A DNA stretch of 64,000 nucleotides, from contig NZ_AUJY01000007.1 in assembly GCF_000424465.1 (NCBI RefSeq), positions 124,001 through 188,000 of the forward strand. Direction: 5' to 3'. Numbering within the stretch: position 1 is the stretch's first letter; each line of letters begins with the position of its first letter. Below are positions 18,319-26,605 of this stretch, piece by piece. Source of the DNA: Butyrivibrio hungatei NK4A153. Lineage in GTDB: Bacteria > Bacillota > Clostridia > Lachnospirales > Lachnospiraceae. A program made the position numbers and the translations under genes. The notes under the pieces are model-generated. The model saw nothing but the letters and a program-made list of their open reading frames with translations, had not been told where the DNA came from and did no database searches.

Positions 18319-19665
18319 TTACTGGTCGATAAATTCACTCTTAATATATCCTGTCTGTCCCTCATATTCAACTTTTGACCATCCGGATGGAAGATTCTCA
18401 AGCACTTTAACAGTTGCTCCCTTATCCATGCTGGTCAGAATAGCGGAATCTGTTCCCTGTCCGCTACGAAGTCTGACTGAATCTCCATTTACAGTCTTTG
18501 TCTCGCCTTTTCCATCTGATTTGTTATCTTTAGTATCAGTGTTTTTATCATCAGTGTCTTTTTTATCTGACGAACTATCTTCTGCACTGTTATCTGTAGA
18601 TTCTGAAGAAGCATCATTTGCAGCATCTTCGGATTGCTCATCATCTGCACCGGATCCGTCATCGATAAGCTCAAAATACTCCGACTTTACATATGCTTCA
18701 ATGGTCTCTCCATTTCTCTCATAAGAGATCTTGCTCCATCCGTTGGGAAGTTTCTCGATTTCCTGATATTCCTTACCTATCTCAGTCTTCTCAATAACTT
18801 CTGCCTCTGTACTGTCACTCGCTCTGATATTTACAATATCGGTAGCTCTGATAATACGCACCTGGTGCGCATCAATATTTTGCCACTCTTCTTTCTTTTT
18901 CTCATCAGCAATTGCAGCATTGGCCTTTGCCTTATCTTCCAATCCATCTTCCACTTTCTTCTTGATTGCAGTGCTCTTTGCCGCAAGAAACGATGAAAGA
19001 GATTCATCAGAATTTAGTATCTCATTATATTCAGATGAAACCTTATTGTTAAGATCGATCACATCTGCCTGGGCATTCAGTGCTTTAACATACTCAATGA
19101 CTGTCTGATCATCCGTATCACCGCATATGTATAACTCTCCGTTTTCCGTGTTGGTACAAATATACAGCGTTTCCAAACCGGGTAATGCTTCGTCGTAATC
19201 AGCAAGCTTTACCAGCTGATATATAAATGCAATATAACTGTTGGGAACGGGACCGGGCTTAGTATATACCCTGATTGAATCATATCTCTCGATGATTTCG
19301 CTTAAAGCCTCAGCCTTTATTCCCTGCGAATTATCAAATCCTTTGTAGATACTGTTTACTTCATCCGCATTGCCTTCAATGATAGCAGTATAGTACCTGC
19401 TGATAAGATTAATTATATCGGGATCAGTACACTCTTCAAGAGCGCTCTCCTCAATCTGATTTGATCCGCCCATGGAGGCTTTACCGGCCTTAAGTGCAGA
19501 ATTGGACACCATAAGATTTGCCTTATATGAAACTGCTACAGTTACAAATGCAGCGGCAAAAAATATTATAGGCATAAAAATGTTTTTATTGTCGGAAAAA
19601 AACGACCCTTCTCTATGCCTTACATTTCTCACTTCTGCAGATTGATTTTTCTTTTTTCGTTTCAT
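18319..19665 (-). CDS. Membrane-anchored protein with two SH3 domains, paralogue 1
   Basis: Protein of 448 residues. A basic cytoplasmic start precedes one TM helix (FMPIIFFAAAFVTVAVSY), then an extracellular NTF2-like-looking domain of ~170 residues (RYYTAIIEGNADEVNSIYKG, TKPGPVPNSYIAFIYQLVKL, GLETLYICT), then a Ser/Asp-rich linker and two bacterial SH3 (SH3_3) domains, the last being SVRLRSGQGTDSAILTSM...GWSKVEYEG. SH3 domains of this kind bind cell wall. It is similar along its whole length to the two genes upstream. The Shine-Dalgarno context AGGGGTAGATCATG is shared by all three. Confidence 0.82.
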   Translation of the reverse strand: MKRKKKNQSAEVRNVRHREGSFFSDNKNIFMPIIFFAAAFVTVAVSYKANLMVSNSALKAGKASMGGSNQIEESALEECTDPDIINLISRYYTAIIEGNADEVNSIYKGFDNSQGIKAEALSEIIERYDSIRVYTKPGPVPNSYIAFIYQLVKLADYDEALPGLETLYICTNTENGELYICGDTDDQTVIEYVKALNAQADVIDLNNKVSSEYNEILNSDESLSSFLAAKSTAIKKKVEDGLEDKAKANAAIADEKKKEEWQNIDAHQVRIIRATDIVNIRASDSTEAEVIEKTEIGKEYQEIEKLPNGWSKISYERNGETIEAYVKSEYFELIDDGSGADDEQSEDAANDASSESTDNSAEDSSSDKKDTDDKNTDTKDNKSDGKGETKTVNGDSVRLRSGQGTDSAILTSMDKGATVKVLENLPSGWSKVEYEGQTGYIKSEFIDQ

Positions 19666-19696
19666 GATCTACCCCTGCCCGACGACGACTTACTTA

Positions 19697-20968
19697 TCAG
19701 CCGTCGATAAACTCGCTCTTAATATATCCTGTCTTTCCATCATATTCAACTTTTGACCATCCGTTAGAATATCCCTCGATTACCTTAACAGTTGAGCCCT
19801 TATCCATAGTAGCCAGGATAGCTGAATCGGTTCCCTGTCCCTTACGCAGTCTGACAGAGTCACCTTTTATCTTCTTGCTTTCATTTTTGGCTGTCGCATT
19901 ACCGTCTGCTGAATTCGATGCAGCATCTGATGATGTATCTGCCTGTCCCTCACCAACTTCGGTTCCGTTATCAATTCTTTCAAAGAATTCTGTCTTTACA
20001 AAAGCTTCGCCGCCGTTATATTCGATCTTACTCCAACCATTTGGCTGTGCTTCAATCTCTGTAAGTTCATCACCGGCTTCAACCTTACCGATTTCCTCGG
20101 CGTCCGTACTGTCGCCTTTTCTGACTTTTACATTATCCTTAGCTTTGATAGTGTGAGTAGTCGGCACCTCAGCGTCCATAGAAGCTCCGTCTGAAGCAGC
20201 CTCTCCCGAGTTGTCCGCAGATGCATCTCCTGATGACTGATCAACCATTGCTTCAGCCACCTTAGCCTGAATATCTTTTCTCATGTTTGTAAGCTGTGCC
20301 GCAAGATTTTCATCGTCATTAATCATCTCGTTATATTCAGACGCAACCTTATTGTTAAGATCGATTACATCAGCCTGAACACTAAGAGACTTAATATAAT
20401 TAATGATGGTCTCATCCTCTGAATCACCATTAATATACACTTCTCCGTTCTCATCTGTACATACATAAAGTGTTTCAAGTCCCGGAAGAGCCTTGTCATA
20501 ATCATACAGCTTAACCATATTATAAACATATGCTATATAACTGTTCTGAATCGGCCCCGGCTTTGTATATACCTTGATTGAATCATATTTTTCGATAAAT
20601 CTGGATATAGCCTCTGCCTTAAGTCCCTGCGTATTATCAAGTCCTCTGTAGATATTATTGACTTCTTCCTTATTTCCGTCAGCCATAGCCTGATAATATC
20701 TGTTAACGAGATCTACTATGTTCTGATCTTGGCATTCTTCCATTGTGATTTCCTGAATCTCATTCACTTCTCCAACCGAAGAATTATCACCCGCCAATGC
20801 ATCTTCAGAAGCCGTGCGGTTTGCCTTAAATACAATTACTACAGTTATAAGGACCGCAATAAAAAAAATAACCGGCATGAGAAACTTCTTATTATCGGCA
20901 AATATCGCCAAAATACCGGTTCTATCATTTCTCCAGCCTGTAACTTGACTACGCTTTCTTTGTTTCAT
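19697..20968 (-). CDS. Membrane-anchored protein with two SH3 domains, paralogue 2
   Basis: Protein of 423 residues, same architecture as its neighbours: TM helix (FLMPVIFFIAVLITVVIVF), NTF2-like-looking extracellular domain (NRYYQAMADGNKEEVNNIYRG, PIQNSYIAYVYNMVKLYDYD), Ser/Ala-rich linker, SH3 domain (TIKAKDNVKVRKGDSTDAEE) and a C-terminal SH3 domain (SVRLRKGQGTDSAILATM). It ends 31 bp before paralogue 1. By eye it is more similar to paralogue 3 than to paralogue 1 in the first SH3 domain (both have GWSKIEYNGGEAFVKTEFF). Role inferred: wall-associated accessory or sensor. Confidence 0.82.
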   Translation of the reverse strand: MKQRKRSQVTGWRNDRTGILAIFADNKKFLMPVIFFIAVLITVVIVFKANRTASEDALAGDNSSVGEVNEIQEITMEECQDQNIVDLVNRYYQAMADGNKEEVNNIYRGLDNTQGLKAEAISRFIEKYDSIKVYTKPGPIQNSYIAYVYNMVKLYDYDKALPGLETLYVCTDENGEVYINGDSEDETIINYIKSLSVQADVIDLNNKVASEYNEMINDDENLAAQLTNMRKDIQAKVAEAMVDQSSGDASADNSGEAASDGASMDAEVPTTHTIKAKDNVKVRKGDSTDAEEIGKVEAGDELTEIEAQPNGWSKIEYNGGEAFVKTEFFERIDNGTEVGEGQADTSSDAASNSADGNATAKNESKKIKGDSVRLRKGQGTDSAILATMDKGSTVKVIEGYSNGWSKVEYDGKTGYIKSEFIDG

Positions 20969-21021
20969 GCTCTACCCCTGATCGTTTCTTAATAGAGAAT
21001 GCATTACACTCTCAAAGCAAA

Positions 21022-21093
21022 TACACCCGACAGGAATCGAACCTGCATTAAAGGCGTCGGAGGCCTCCGTTCTATCCATTAGACTACGGGTGC
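21022..21093 (-). tRNA. tRNA-Arg (anticodon CCG)
   Basis: Minus-strand 72-nt cloverleaf. The acceptor stem GCACCCG pairs with CGGGTGT (terminal G-U). The anticodon stem GAGGC/GCCTT encloses loop CTCCGAC, anticodon CCG at positions 34-36. The T arm is GCAGG-TTCGATT-CCTGT. The discriminator is A and no CCA is encoded. It lies alone between SH3 paralogues 2 and 3. Confidence 0.93.
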
Positions 21094-21204
21094 ATACCCA
21101 ACAATAATACCATATGGGCATTGCAATGTCCAACCGGAGCGAACTTACAGGTTTAATGATTCCAGCCGATGTGTATATTTTTTAAATCTTTAATTACCTC
21201 CGTA

Positions 21205-22470
21205 TCACTGCTCAATAAATTCTGTCTTTACGTAACCTGTCTGTCCCTGATACTCAACCTTTGACCAACCGTTATCGCAATTTTCGATAACACTTACGGT
21301 TACTCCCTTGTCAAGGCAAGCAAGTACAGCAGAATCCGTTCCCTGTCCTTTACGAAGATTTACTGCATCATTTTTGATCTTCTTGTTTCCTAATTTTCCA
21401 TTTGCACTATCTGCATTATTATTAGCTTCCGTTGTATCGGATGAATCATTCTGTCCATCACCCGCCTGCTCATCAACACGATCAAAGAACTCTGTCTTTA
21501 CGAAAGCTTCTCCGCCATTGTATTCGATCTTACTCCATCCGTTAGGCTGAGCTTCGATCTCTACAAGTTCCTGGCCGGCTTCAGTCTTACCAAGTTCTTC
21601 GGCATCTGTGCTGTCTCCTTTTCTGATTTTAACAACTTCTCTTGCTTTAATAGTATGAGTAGTAGGCGCCTCCGGTTCCTGTGATGCCTCTTCAGAAGCA
21701 GCATCACCCGCCTCATCTGTAGATGCATCGGCATTTGCCTGATTAACCATGGCTTCTCCCATAGCTGACTTAAGATCATTCCTCATAGCTGTAAGCTGTG
21801 CTGCAAGATTCTCATCCGAATTTATAAGTTCATTGTACTCAGACGCAACCTTATTATTGAGATCGATAACATCAGTCTGTACGCTAAGAGATTTAATATA
21901 ATCAATGATCATCTGATCTTCAGAATAAGCATCAAAATATAAATCCCCGTTTTCATCTGTACAGATGTACAACGTTTCAAGACCGGGCAGAGCTTTATCA
22001 TAATTTACCAGTTTAACCATATTGTACACATATGCAATGTAACTGTTGGGAACCGGACCGGGCTTAGTATATACAGTAATAGATTCATACTTCTCAATAA
22101 ACTGTGATATTGCCTCTGCCTTAAGTCCCTGTGTATCATCAAGTCCCTTGTAAATACTGTTTACTACATCCTTATTTCCTTCAGCCTGTGCCTGATAATA
22201 TGAATTAACAAGATCGATTATTTTCTGATCCTTACACTCTTCCATCTTGATCTCTTCAACTTCTTTTACATCTTCCATGGAAGCCTTGTTTACTTTCAGT
22301 GCCGACTCAGATGCCATAGTATTTGCCTTATGTGCTACAGCTACAGTTATAAGAACTGCTACCAAAAAGATTCCAGGCATAAGAAACTTCTTGTTATCGG
22401 CAAACACTGCCAATACCCCCTGTCTGTCGTTTCTCCATCCTGTTACTTGATTTCTTCTTTTTCGTTTCAT
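21205..22470 (-). CDS. Membrane-anchored protein with two SH3 domains, paralogue 3
   Basis: Protein of 421 residues with the same plan: TM helix (FLMPGIFLVAVLITVAVAH), NTF2-like-looking domain (NSYYQAQAEGNKDVVNSIYKG, PVPNSYIAYVYNMVKLVNYD, LETLYICTDENG), low-complexity linker and two SH3 domains (VVKIRKGDSTDAEELG and AVNLRKGQGTDSAVLACL). It is separated from paralogue 2 by a 236-bp gap containing tRNA-Arg. The ATG is preceded by AGGGGTAGATC. Function unknown beyond probable wall association. Confidence 0.82.
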   Translation of the reverse strand: MKRKRRNQVTGWRNDRQGVLAVFADNKKFLMPGIFLVAVLITVAVAHKANTMASESALKVNKASMEDVKEVEEIKMEECKDQKIIDLVNSYYQAQAEGNKDVVNSIYKGLDDTQGLKAEAISQFIEKYESITVYTKPGPVPNSYIAYVYNMVKLVNYDKALPGLETLYICTDENGDLYFDAYSEDQMIIDYIKSLSVQTDVIDLNNKVASEYNELINSDENLAAQLTAMRNDLKSAMGEAMVNQANADASTDEAGDAASEEASQEPEAPTTHTIKAREVVKIRKGDSTDAEELGKTEAGQELVEIEAQPNGWSKIEYNGGEAFVKTEFFDRVDEQAGDGQNDSSDTTEANNNADSANGKLGNKKIKNDAVNLRKGQGTDSAVLACLDKGVTVSVIENCDNGWSKVEYQGQTGYVKTEFIEQ

Positions 22471-22615
22471 GATCTACCCCTACCCTCTATGCGTTGTTGT
22501 GCATAATATTTTGTTGCAAAACAATTAATCTAATTACAATATATATTTTAACATTTAATGAAGATAAAATAAAGTATAATATATATTCAGTATTTATGCA
22601 CGTTTCAGCGCACAC

Positions 22616-23266
22616 TTATTCACAAACGGCGAGATTTCCTACACTTTTTTCATAGTAATAAATCTTATCGCTCAAAAATTCTTCTCTTGTAAGCACTCCT
22701 GCGTTGACTTGGCGCACTATTGATTCAAGCATTTCTGCTTCATTTTCATCGCCTCGTTCCGGCAAAACCAAGACTTCATGCACCGATGCAGGAAGAACAT
22801 ACAGGTTTTTCCCGTATTTATCGGATATTTTCTCAAGTACTCCCGGATATAATATGGCACCTGCTCCATAATTCTGTTCTTTGTTAGAAACTATGATGAT
22901 ATTTTGTAAAAACCCAGAATCGTTAATATATTCTTCACCAAGAAAATCAGACATACTTACCAACTTTATCCGGGATATTTTTGCAGCATTCTCTATAAGG
23001 TTTTCCCATAATCTGTCATAGGTTATTCCCCAAAGATCCAGATGCGAATTCTTTATGGTAATATGTCCTTCTCCTATTTCAGCGTTTCTTACCATACATA
23101 TAGGCACCATTGCAAGATCTTCAAATTTACGGTAGGGAATATCTTCAAGATACTCCAAATTATCTTTAATACCAATTAATTTAAATGACAATTTATCCTC
23201 AACGCCATCAAAGCTTCCAAAGAAACTTAAATCAATATTTCCATTATTTACTATAATATTTCTCAT
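22616..23266 (-). CDS. DUF5688 family protein
   Basis: Protein of 216 residues resembling the C-terminal part of DUF5688 proteins of Lachnospiraceae: MSDFLGEEY, then IIVSNKEQNYGAGAILYPGVLEKISDKYG, LYVLPASVHEVLVLP and the end EEFLSDKIYYYEKS. No catalytic motif or TM segment is seen; it is probably cytoplasmic. Function unknown. AGGAGA precedes the ATG. It stands alone between the efp terminator and the SH3 cluster. Confidence 0.7.
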   Translation of the reverse strand: MRNIIVNNGNIDLSFFGSFDGVEDKLSFKLIGIKDNLEYLEDIPYRKFEDLAMVPICMVRNAEIGEGHITIKNSHLDLWGITYDRLWENLIENAAKISRIKLVSMSDFLGEEYINDSGFLQNIIIVSNKEQNYGAGAILYPGVLEKISDKYGKNLYVLPASVHEVLVLPERGDENEAEMLESIVRQVNAGVLTREEFLSDKIYYYEKSVGNLAVCE

Positions 23267-23280
23267 TAATATCTCTCCTA

Positions 23281-23334
23281 AAAATAATAAAAGACAATAG
23301 CTTGCGCATATATAAATGCGAAATCTATTGTCTT
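23281..23334 (-). terminator. Rho-independent terminator of efp
   Basis: Minus-strand stem AAGACAATAG/CTATTGTCTT with an inner GCAT pairing, followed by TTATTATTTTT; about 65 bp after the efp stop. Confidence 0.85.
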
Positions 23335-23397
23335 ACATTTGTTTCTTTATAAATTTAATATGACCGTTTTACGTGTCAGTTAGGTATTGTGTCCAGA

Positions 23398-23955
23398 TTA
23401 TACTCTTGAAAGATACTCGCCGGTTCTTGTATCAATCTTAATTACGTCTCCTTCGTTAACGAAGAGAGGAACTGCTACTGTAGCACCGGTCTCAACTGTT
23501 GCAGGCTTTGTAGCACCTGTTGCTGTATCACCCTTGAATCCGGGCTCAGTCTCTGAAATAGTAAGCTCTACGAACATAGGAGGCTCAACTGCGAATACGT
23601 TTCCGTTATAAGAGTTAACCTTGCAGATCTCGTTTTCTTTAACGAACTTGAGAGAATCTCCGATCTGATCTGCTGTAAGTCCGATCTGCTCATAAGTCTC
23701 GGAATCCATAAAGTTGTAAATATCTCCATCCTGATAAAGATACTGCATATCCTTCTTGTCGATACGAGCTGCAGGGAACTTCTCAGTGGGGCGGAAAGTT
23801 GTCTCTTTAACACCACCGTTGATAATATCCTTGAGCTTAGTTCTTACGAAAGCAGCGCCTTTACCGGGCTTAACGTGCTGGAATTCAATAATCTGACATA
23901 CATTGCCATCGATTTCGATGGTCATACCATTTCTGAAATCACTTGCAGAAATCAT
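23398..23955 (-). CDS. efp: Elongation factor P
   Basis: Translation factor that relieves ribosome stalling at polyproline, 185 residues. The N-terminal KOW-like domain has [16 protein letters not shown], with K32 at the loop tip where other EF-Ps are modified. OB domains follow ([33 protein letters not shown]) and the end [16 protein letters not shown] is typical. GGAGG lies upstream of the ATG. It has its own promoter and terminator, so it is monocistronic. No modification enzyme is in the window. Confidence 0.97.
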   Translation of the reverse strand: MISASDFRNGMTIEIDGNVCQIIEFQHVKPGKGAAFVRTKLKDIINGGVKETTFRPTEKFPAARIDKKDMQYLYQDGDIYNFMDSETYEQIGLTADQIGDSLKFVKENEICKVNSYNGNVFAVEPPMFVELTISETEPGFKGDTATGATKPATVETGATVAVPLFVNEGDVIKIDTRTGEYLSRV

Positions 23956-23995
23956 ATAATAATCCTCCTAAAACTTTACATCAAACAACTAGTTT

Positions 23996-24024
23996 ATATT
24001 AAACTATAGGATTTGATTTTTCAA
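23996..24024 (-). promoter_or_regulatory. Promoter of efp
   Basis: Minus strand TTGAAA (24024-24019), 17 bases, TAATAT (24001-23996), about 40 bases before the efp ATG; the -35 overlaps the end of the upstream gene. Confidence 0.7.
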
Positions 24025-24560
24025 CTATTTTTTTCATCTTCTCCGTTATTATCTATATCAAATATTGAGCTGCGTATCATATTTGTATAGAACGGATTCA
24101 TGCTGTTTGCAGCAATTTCTCTCTGTGTCTGATGCTCCGATACTTTAATTACATCAGTATTAAATCTACTGTGTGAAGCGATATTGTCAGCGATCATGCT
24201 GCCTATATCATACTTGGGAAACGGAACGGTTGTATCTATACGCCTTGCACTATCCGATTCAGCTGTAGTTGCTGTATTTTTTGCAGGCGAAATATCTGCC
24301 TTATCATAATTATATGGATAAGCTGCCGGGGGATCCATGCTACCAAGCAACGACTTAAATGCGCCTTCACCTGAAATGCCCTCGGTTTTCTTCTGCGTTT
24401 CATCAAGCATAGCCTTATTAAGATACTTTTCAAAAAGGCCGCTCAGATTGGGATCAAAAGCCGTCTCGCTTTTTTTCTGCGCAAGAAGCTTATTGGTATC
24501 GGATATAGAGTTTAAATACTTATTTACCGATCCTGTAATTGCAGACAGATCAATTTCCAT
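24021..24560 (-). CDS. Hypothetical protein
   Basis: Not recognised. 179 residues from the ATG with GAGGGG seven bases upstream (the TTG five codons earlier overlaps that site). It is hydrophilic, without signal peptide or TM segment: a start MEIDLSAITGSVNKYLNSI, a helical LSGLFEKYLNKAMLDETQKK, a Pro/Ala-rich centre and an Asn/Asp-rich end. It follows the L,D-transpeptidase gene by 21 bp on the same strand and may be cotranscribed with it. Confidence 0.6.
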   Translation of the reverse strand: MEIDLSAITGSVNKYLNSISDTNKLLAQKKSETAFDPNLSGLFEKYLNKAMLDETQKKTEGISGEGAFKSLLGSMDPPAAYPYNYDKADISPAKNTATTAESDSARRIDTTVPFPKYDIGSMIADNIASHSRFNTDVIKVSEHQTQREIAANSMNPFYTNMIRSSIFDIDNNGEDEKNS

Positions 24561-24581
24561 CTCATTTCCCCTCAAAATATT

Positions 24582-25202
24582 TTAGTGAACGATAACCGCC
24601 GTACCTACGTCTATCATATCATACAATTCGTAAGCCGTCTCGGTAGGAAGATTTACACATCCGTGAGATCCGTCGGATTTATAGATATTTCCGCCAAATT
24701 TGCTTCTCCATCCGGCGTCATGCAGTCCGACATTTCCCGTAAATTTCATCCATCTGTCAACCCATACGTTCCATGTAGGTCCGACAAGATATTTTCCCGG
24801 AATCTTGGTTCTTAAAACAAAACTGCCCTTCGGAGTTGAATTACCCGTGTTTGGATTACCTGTAACACAAGATGATGATAAAACGACCTCTCCGTCTTTG
24901 TAAAAGGTCATCGTCTGGTTTGCGATATCAACATCAACATATGTATCGATTGAACAAGAAGCCACGCCTGTTGCCTCTTCTGCAGCATTCTTAAATCTTC
25001 CCTCATTCATTCCGAAATTGAGGTAATGACAGTAAAGATCTATCGGTTTGCTTCCAATAACCGCACGAACATCGGGATATGCATTGGCATAATATTCTGC
25101 ATCAAAATCATCTGTATCACTCGCGTGTGAAGGCACTGTACATATTATGTTCAAAAATAATACCGCGAAAACAAGTGCACTCATTCTTATAATTGTTTTC
25201 AT
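24582..25202 (-). CDS. Secreted L,D-transpeptidase (YkuD domain)
   Basis: Protein of 206 residues with a signal peptide (RMSALVFAVLFLNIICTVPSHA). A short motif (EYYANAYPDVRAVIGS...HYLNFGMNEGR) common in clostridial secreted proteins precedes a YkuD domain (VDIANQTMTFYKDGEVV, TPKGSFVLRTK, HDAGWRSKFGG) with the catalytic SHGCVNLP motif. Such enzymes form 3-3 cross-links or attach proteins to peptidoglycan. AGGAG precedes the ATG. The downstream gene is of unknown function. Confidence 0.9.
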   Translation of the reverse strand: MKTIIRMSALVFAVLFLNIICTVPSHASDTDDFDAEYYANAYPDVRAVIGSKPIDLYCHYLNFGMNEGRFKNAAEEATGVASCSIDTYVDVDIANQTMTFYKDGEVVLSSSCVTGNPNTGNSTPKGSFVLRTKIPGKYLVGPTWNVWVDRWMKFTGNVGLHDAGWRSKFGGNIYKSDGSHGCVNLPTETAYELYDMIDVGTAVIVH

Positions 25203-25359
25203 ACTATAACTCCTTTAAAGAAATATTTATTCACATACGTAATATCTCCTTAACAATTTAACACATTATAAGCATAAGTCAATCATTCGTGGTTATATTT
25301 ATAAATTATTTTTTTAGAAATCATTATCTAAAGCGTTCGTTTAGCCTTATATAATATAT

Positions 25360-25800
25360 TTATTTAAGCTTGATCTCTTTAATATAATCAATCGCTTCAA
25401 GATAACCGTCAAGACCGTGTCCATATATCTGCTTATCGCAGGCAGGTGCTGTCACGGACACTTTTCTAAACTCTTCTCTGGAACTGATATCCGAAATGTG
25501 CACTTCCACTTTTGTGATATTCTCAAGACTCTTTAGAGCATCGTGAATGGCATAGCTGTAATGTGTATATGCGCCCGGATTTATTACTATTCCGTCGGTT
25601 CCGTCAAAATACGCTTCCTGGAGCCTGTCTATTATCGCTCCCTCGTGATTTGACTGAAAAAGTATGACTTCGTCTTTTTCCGAATCCGCTTTTTCTTTTA
25701 TCATATTGCAGAGATAATCATAGTCCTGATTACCGTAGATTGCTTTTTCTCTGATTCCCAGAAAATTTAAGTTTGGTCCGTTTACCACAAGTATTTTCAT
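25360..25800 (-). CDS. aroQ: Type II 3-dehydroquinate dehydratase
   Basis: Third step of the shikimate pathway, 146 residues, a normal length. Present are NGPNLNFLGIREKAIYG (catalytic Tyr and Arg region), FQSNHEGAIIDRLQEA, INPGAYTHYSYAIHDAL, EVHISDISSREEFR and the end region GHGLDGYLEAI. The ATG preceded by GGGGAGAACAGAACA was chosen over an upstream in-frame start that would run into the YesU-like gene. It follows that gene by 31 bp, on the same strand. Confidence 0.93.
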   Translation of the reverse strand: MKILVVNGPNLNFLGIREKAIYGNQDYDYLCNMIKEKADSEKDEVILFQSNHEGAIIDRLQEAYFDGTDGIVINPGAYTHYSYAIHDALKSLENITKVEVHISDISSREEFRKVSVTAPACDKQIYGHGLDGYLEAIDYIKEIKLK

Positions 25801-25831
25801 TGTTCTGTTCTCCCCTGTCATTTTCTTAATA

Positions 25832-26404
25832 TTATATCCAAGTAACCCTAAGATTCCTATACTCAGCTGTAAGCTCGCTGCTTTGCTTAAATCCGATGCT
25901 TCCGCCCGTAAGTATATCTCCGCTGGTAATACCGTCATCCCTGAAATCAAGAATAACTGTCTCATTTTCTGAAAAAGTCACCCTGTTTCCCTGCTTAATA
26001 ACGCACATTCTGTACCATGGAAGATCTTCCGACGCATCGGGAATAGGATCCGGCCCTTCCGCCACGATAAACTCCCCTTTGTCCTTTATGAGTTTACACA
26101 TATGAAAAGCCCTGTCTTTATCGTTTTTTCTTCTGAAATATGAGACATAAAAAGCATTATCATCCTTAATCGCAAAAATAAACGTAGCTTCTCCGGGCTC
26201 CTTAAGCGGTCTGAACTCCCATTCAACCTTGATATCTGCAGGAAAAGAAACAGGACACCACAAAACTACCGGCATATCATTTGCTCTTTTGCCCGAAAGC
26301 CTCATGGCATTGTTCTCAAAAGATATCTCGGCGATGTGCTCACACACAAAATCTTTAATATTTTCTTGTATTCCAAGCGGATTTTCGTAGATTAATTTAG
26401 ACAT
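25832..26404 (-). CDS. DUF1961 / YesU-like protein
   Basis: Protein of 190 residues with the DUF1961 (YesU) pattern: LIYENPLG start, VVLWCPVSFPADIKVEWEF, FYVSYFRRKNDKDRAFHMCKL, the GPDPIPD strand, VTFSENETVILDFRDDG and an end GSIGFKQSSELTAEYRNLRV. The family has a concanavalin-like fold; B. subtilis yesU lies in a pectin-related cluster. A carbohydrate link is plausible, given the uxuAB genes elsewhere in the window, but is inference. It is upstream of aroQ. GGGGA precedes the ATG. Confidence 0.8.
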   Translation of the reverse strand: MSKLIYENPLGIQENIKDFVCEHIAEISFENNAMRLSGKRANDMPVVLWCPVSFPADIKVEWEFRPLKEPGEATFIFAIKDDNAFYVSYFRRKNDKDRAFHMCKLIKDKGEFIVAEGPDPIPDASEDLPWYRMCVIKQGNRVTFSENETVILDFRDDGITSGDILTGGSIGFKQSSELTAEYRNLRVTWI

Positions 26405-26500
26405 ATTTTTTCCCCATAGCTCATTGCATAATTATAGCATATCTTGGCGCTTCTCGGGGAATAAATGTTAAAAAGAAATTTATATCATCACATTTTCAGA

Positions 26501-26540
26501 ATAAAAAATTCCCGGCCTTAACCAAATAAGACCGGGAATT
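26501..26540 (-). terminator. Rho-independent terminator of carB
   Basis: Minus strand AATTCCCGGTCTTA...TAAGGCCGGGAATT followed by TTTTATT; 65 bp after the carB stop. Confidence 0.85.
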
Positions 26541-26605
26541 AAACTACTTAGAAATATACTGATTTTAACCAGTTATACTTAATATTTTATATACTTTAGC
26601 ACCGC

